Part shown: positions 5,044 to 5,487 of the stretch, in pieces
Layout: every line of letters starts with the position of its first letter
Position numbering within the stretch: position 1 is the first letter of the stretch
NCBI GenBank assembly: GCA_013815505.1
Contig: JACDGA010000134.1
Coordinates: 1-5,487, forward strand
DNA: 5,487 bases
Origin: Acidimicrobiia bacterium
Lineage (GTDB): Bacteria > Actinomycetota > Acidimicrobiia > Acidimicrobiales > Ilumatobacteraceae
Direction of reading: 5' to 3'
Made by a program: the position numbers and the translations under genes
The notes under the pieces: model-generated
What the model saw: the letters and a program-made list of their open reading frames with translations, nothing else
What the model was told of the DNA's origin: nothing
Databases searched by the model: none

Positions 5044-5487
5044 TCAACGATCGAGCCCGACTGCGTCGAGCCATTCGCGTCTATATCGCTCGATGGTGTA
5101 TCGCTGCTCGAAGGTGCGCCGGGCACGATCGCCCGCGGTCACCACGGCCTGCCCTGTGAGCGAGCGCAGGATCGTCGCCAGCGCAGCCACATCACCCGGC
5201 TCGAAGGTCCACCCGTCGTAGCCGTCGGTGACGATGTCGAGCAAACCGCCGGCCGCCGAAGCGACGACCGGCCGACCACGCGCGAAGGCCTCGATGGCGA
5301 CGAGGCCGAACGGTTCCGGCTCGTCGGAAGGGATGACGGCCACATCCGCGTCGCACAGGTACTTCGCCGGGTCAGCGACCTCACCAACGATACGCACGGT
5401 CTCAGGGACAGCGAGTCTCGCCACGGTGGCAGGTACGTCGGTCACCTCGCCGCTGAGCGGCGGCCCGCCGAGCACGTCGAGTTGCCC
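5044..5487 (-). CDS. GT4 family glycosyltransferase, C-terminal part (5' end outside window)
   Basis: The frame is open on the minus strand from the right edge to TGA (5046-5044), giving 147 visible residues. It runs through the GTG at 5475 without a break (GQLDVLGGPP), and that GTG is an internal Val in the strand leading to the 'GGP' loop of the nucleotide-binding domain, so the start lies beyond the window. The visible part is a Glycos_transf_1 Rossmann domain: VRIVGEVADPAKYLCDADVA (31-50), VIPSDEPEPFGLVAIEAFA (51-69) with the E58-x7-E66 motif intact, and GRPVVASAAGGLLDIVTDG (71-89). The closing helices include the FEQRYTIERYRREWLDAVG segment (126-144). In this fold the two Glu residues contact the donor sugar nucleotide. 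It converges with the sulfotransferase gene and is a different subfamily from the DUF1972 enzyme. It probably adds another sugar in the same surface glycan pathway, but donor and acceptor are not identifiable. Being on the other strand, it belongs to a separate transcript. Confidence 0.93.
   Translation of the reverse strand, partial: GQLDVLGGPPLSGEVTDVPATVARLAVPETVRIVGEVADPAKYLCDADVAVIPSDEPEPFGLVAIEAFARGRPVVASAAGGLLDIVTDGYDGWTFEPGDVAALATILRSLTGQAVVTAGDRARRTFEQRYTIERYRREWLDAVGLDR

Noticed and set aside
5044..5475. The minus-strand glycosyltransferase as a complete short protein starting at GTG 5475
   Set aside because: The frame stays open to the window edge, and the GTG sits inside a beta-strand leading to the conserved GGP loop, so it is an internal Val of a longer enzyme.
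1..5487. Mobile element, defence system, CRISPR array or RNA gene
   Set aside because: I saw no transposase or integrase motifs, no spaced direct repeats and no tRNA- or rRNA-like sequence; nearly all bases are within well-supported coding frames.

Overview
The window is GC-rich, protein-dense DNA with strong G/C preference at codon third positions, GTG as well as ATG starts, and genes overlapping by 1 to 4 bases. The protein types (a PKD-domain surface protein with a C-terminal domain typical of secreted actinobacterial proteins, a DUF1972-type glycosyltransferase, a GNRA-like sulfotransferase loop variant common in bacteria) suggest a member of the Actinomycetota. I cannot resolve the order or genus from this sequence. 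The region looks like part of a cell-surface polysaccharide or glycolipid biosynthesis locus.

Layout. Positions 1-836 (+) hold the C-terminal part of a secreted PKD-domain protein whose N-terminus lies before the window. Its stop overlaps the start of a multi-pass flippase of the MOP/Wzx type (836-2110, +). After a 19-base gap comes a GT4-type glycosyltransferase with an N-terminal DUF1972 domain (2130-3290, +). It overlaps by ATGA with a CDP-alcohol phosphatidyltransferase family membrane enzyme (3287-4057, +), which overlaps by ATGA with a PAPS-dependent sulfotransferase (4054-4986, +). A 57-base convergent gap containing two small inverted repeats separates this run from the C-terminal half of another GT4 glycosyltransferase on the opposite strand (5044-5487, -), whose N-terminus lies beyond the window.

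How the genes may work together (inference). The glycosyltransferases would build a glycan on a lipid carrier at the inner face of the membrane. The CDP-alcohol enzyme would make or attach a phospho-alcohol group or lipid, the sulfotransferase would add sulfate, and the flippase would move the product across the membrane. The PKD protein is exported and could bind or display surface carbohydrate. No initiating sugar-phosphate transferase, polymerase (Wzy), ligase or chain-length regulator lies in the window, so the locus presumably extends on both sides. No transposase, tRNA, rRNA, CRISPR array, riboswitch or convincing promoter was seen. The only non-coding stretches are 19 and 57 bases long.
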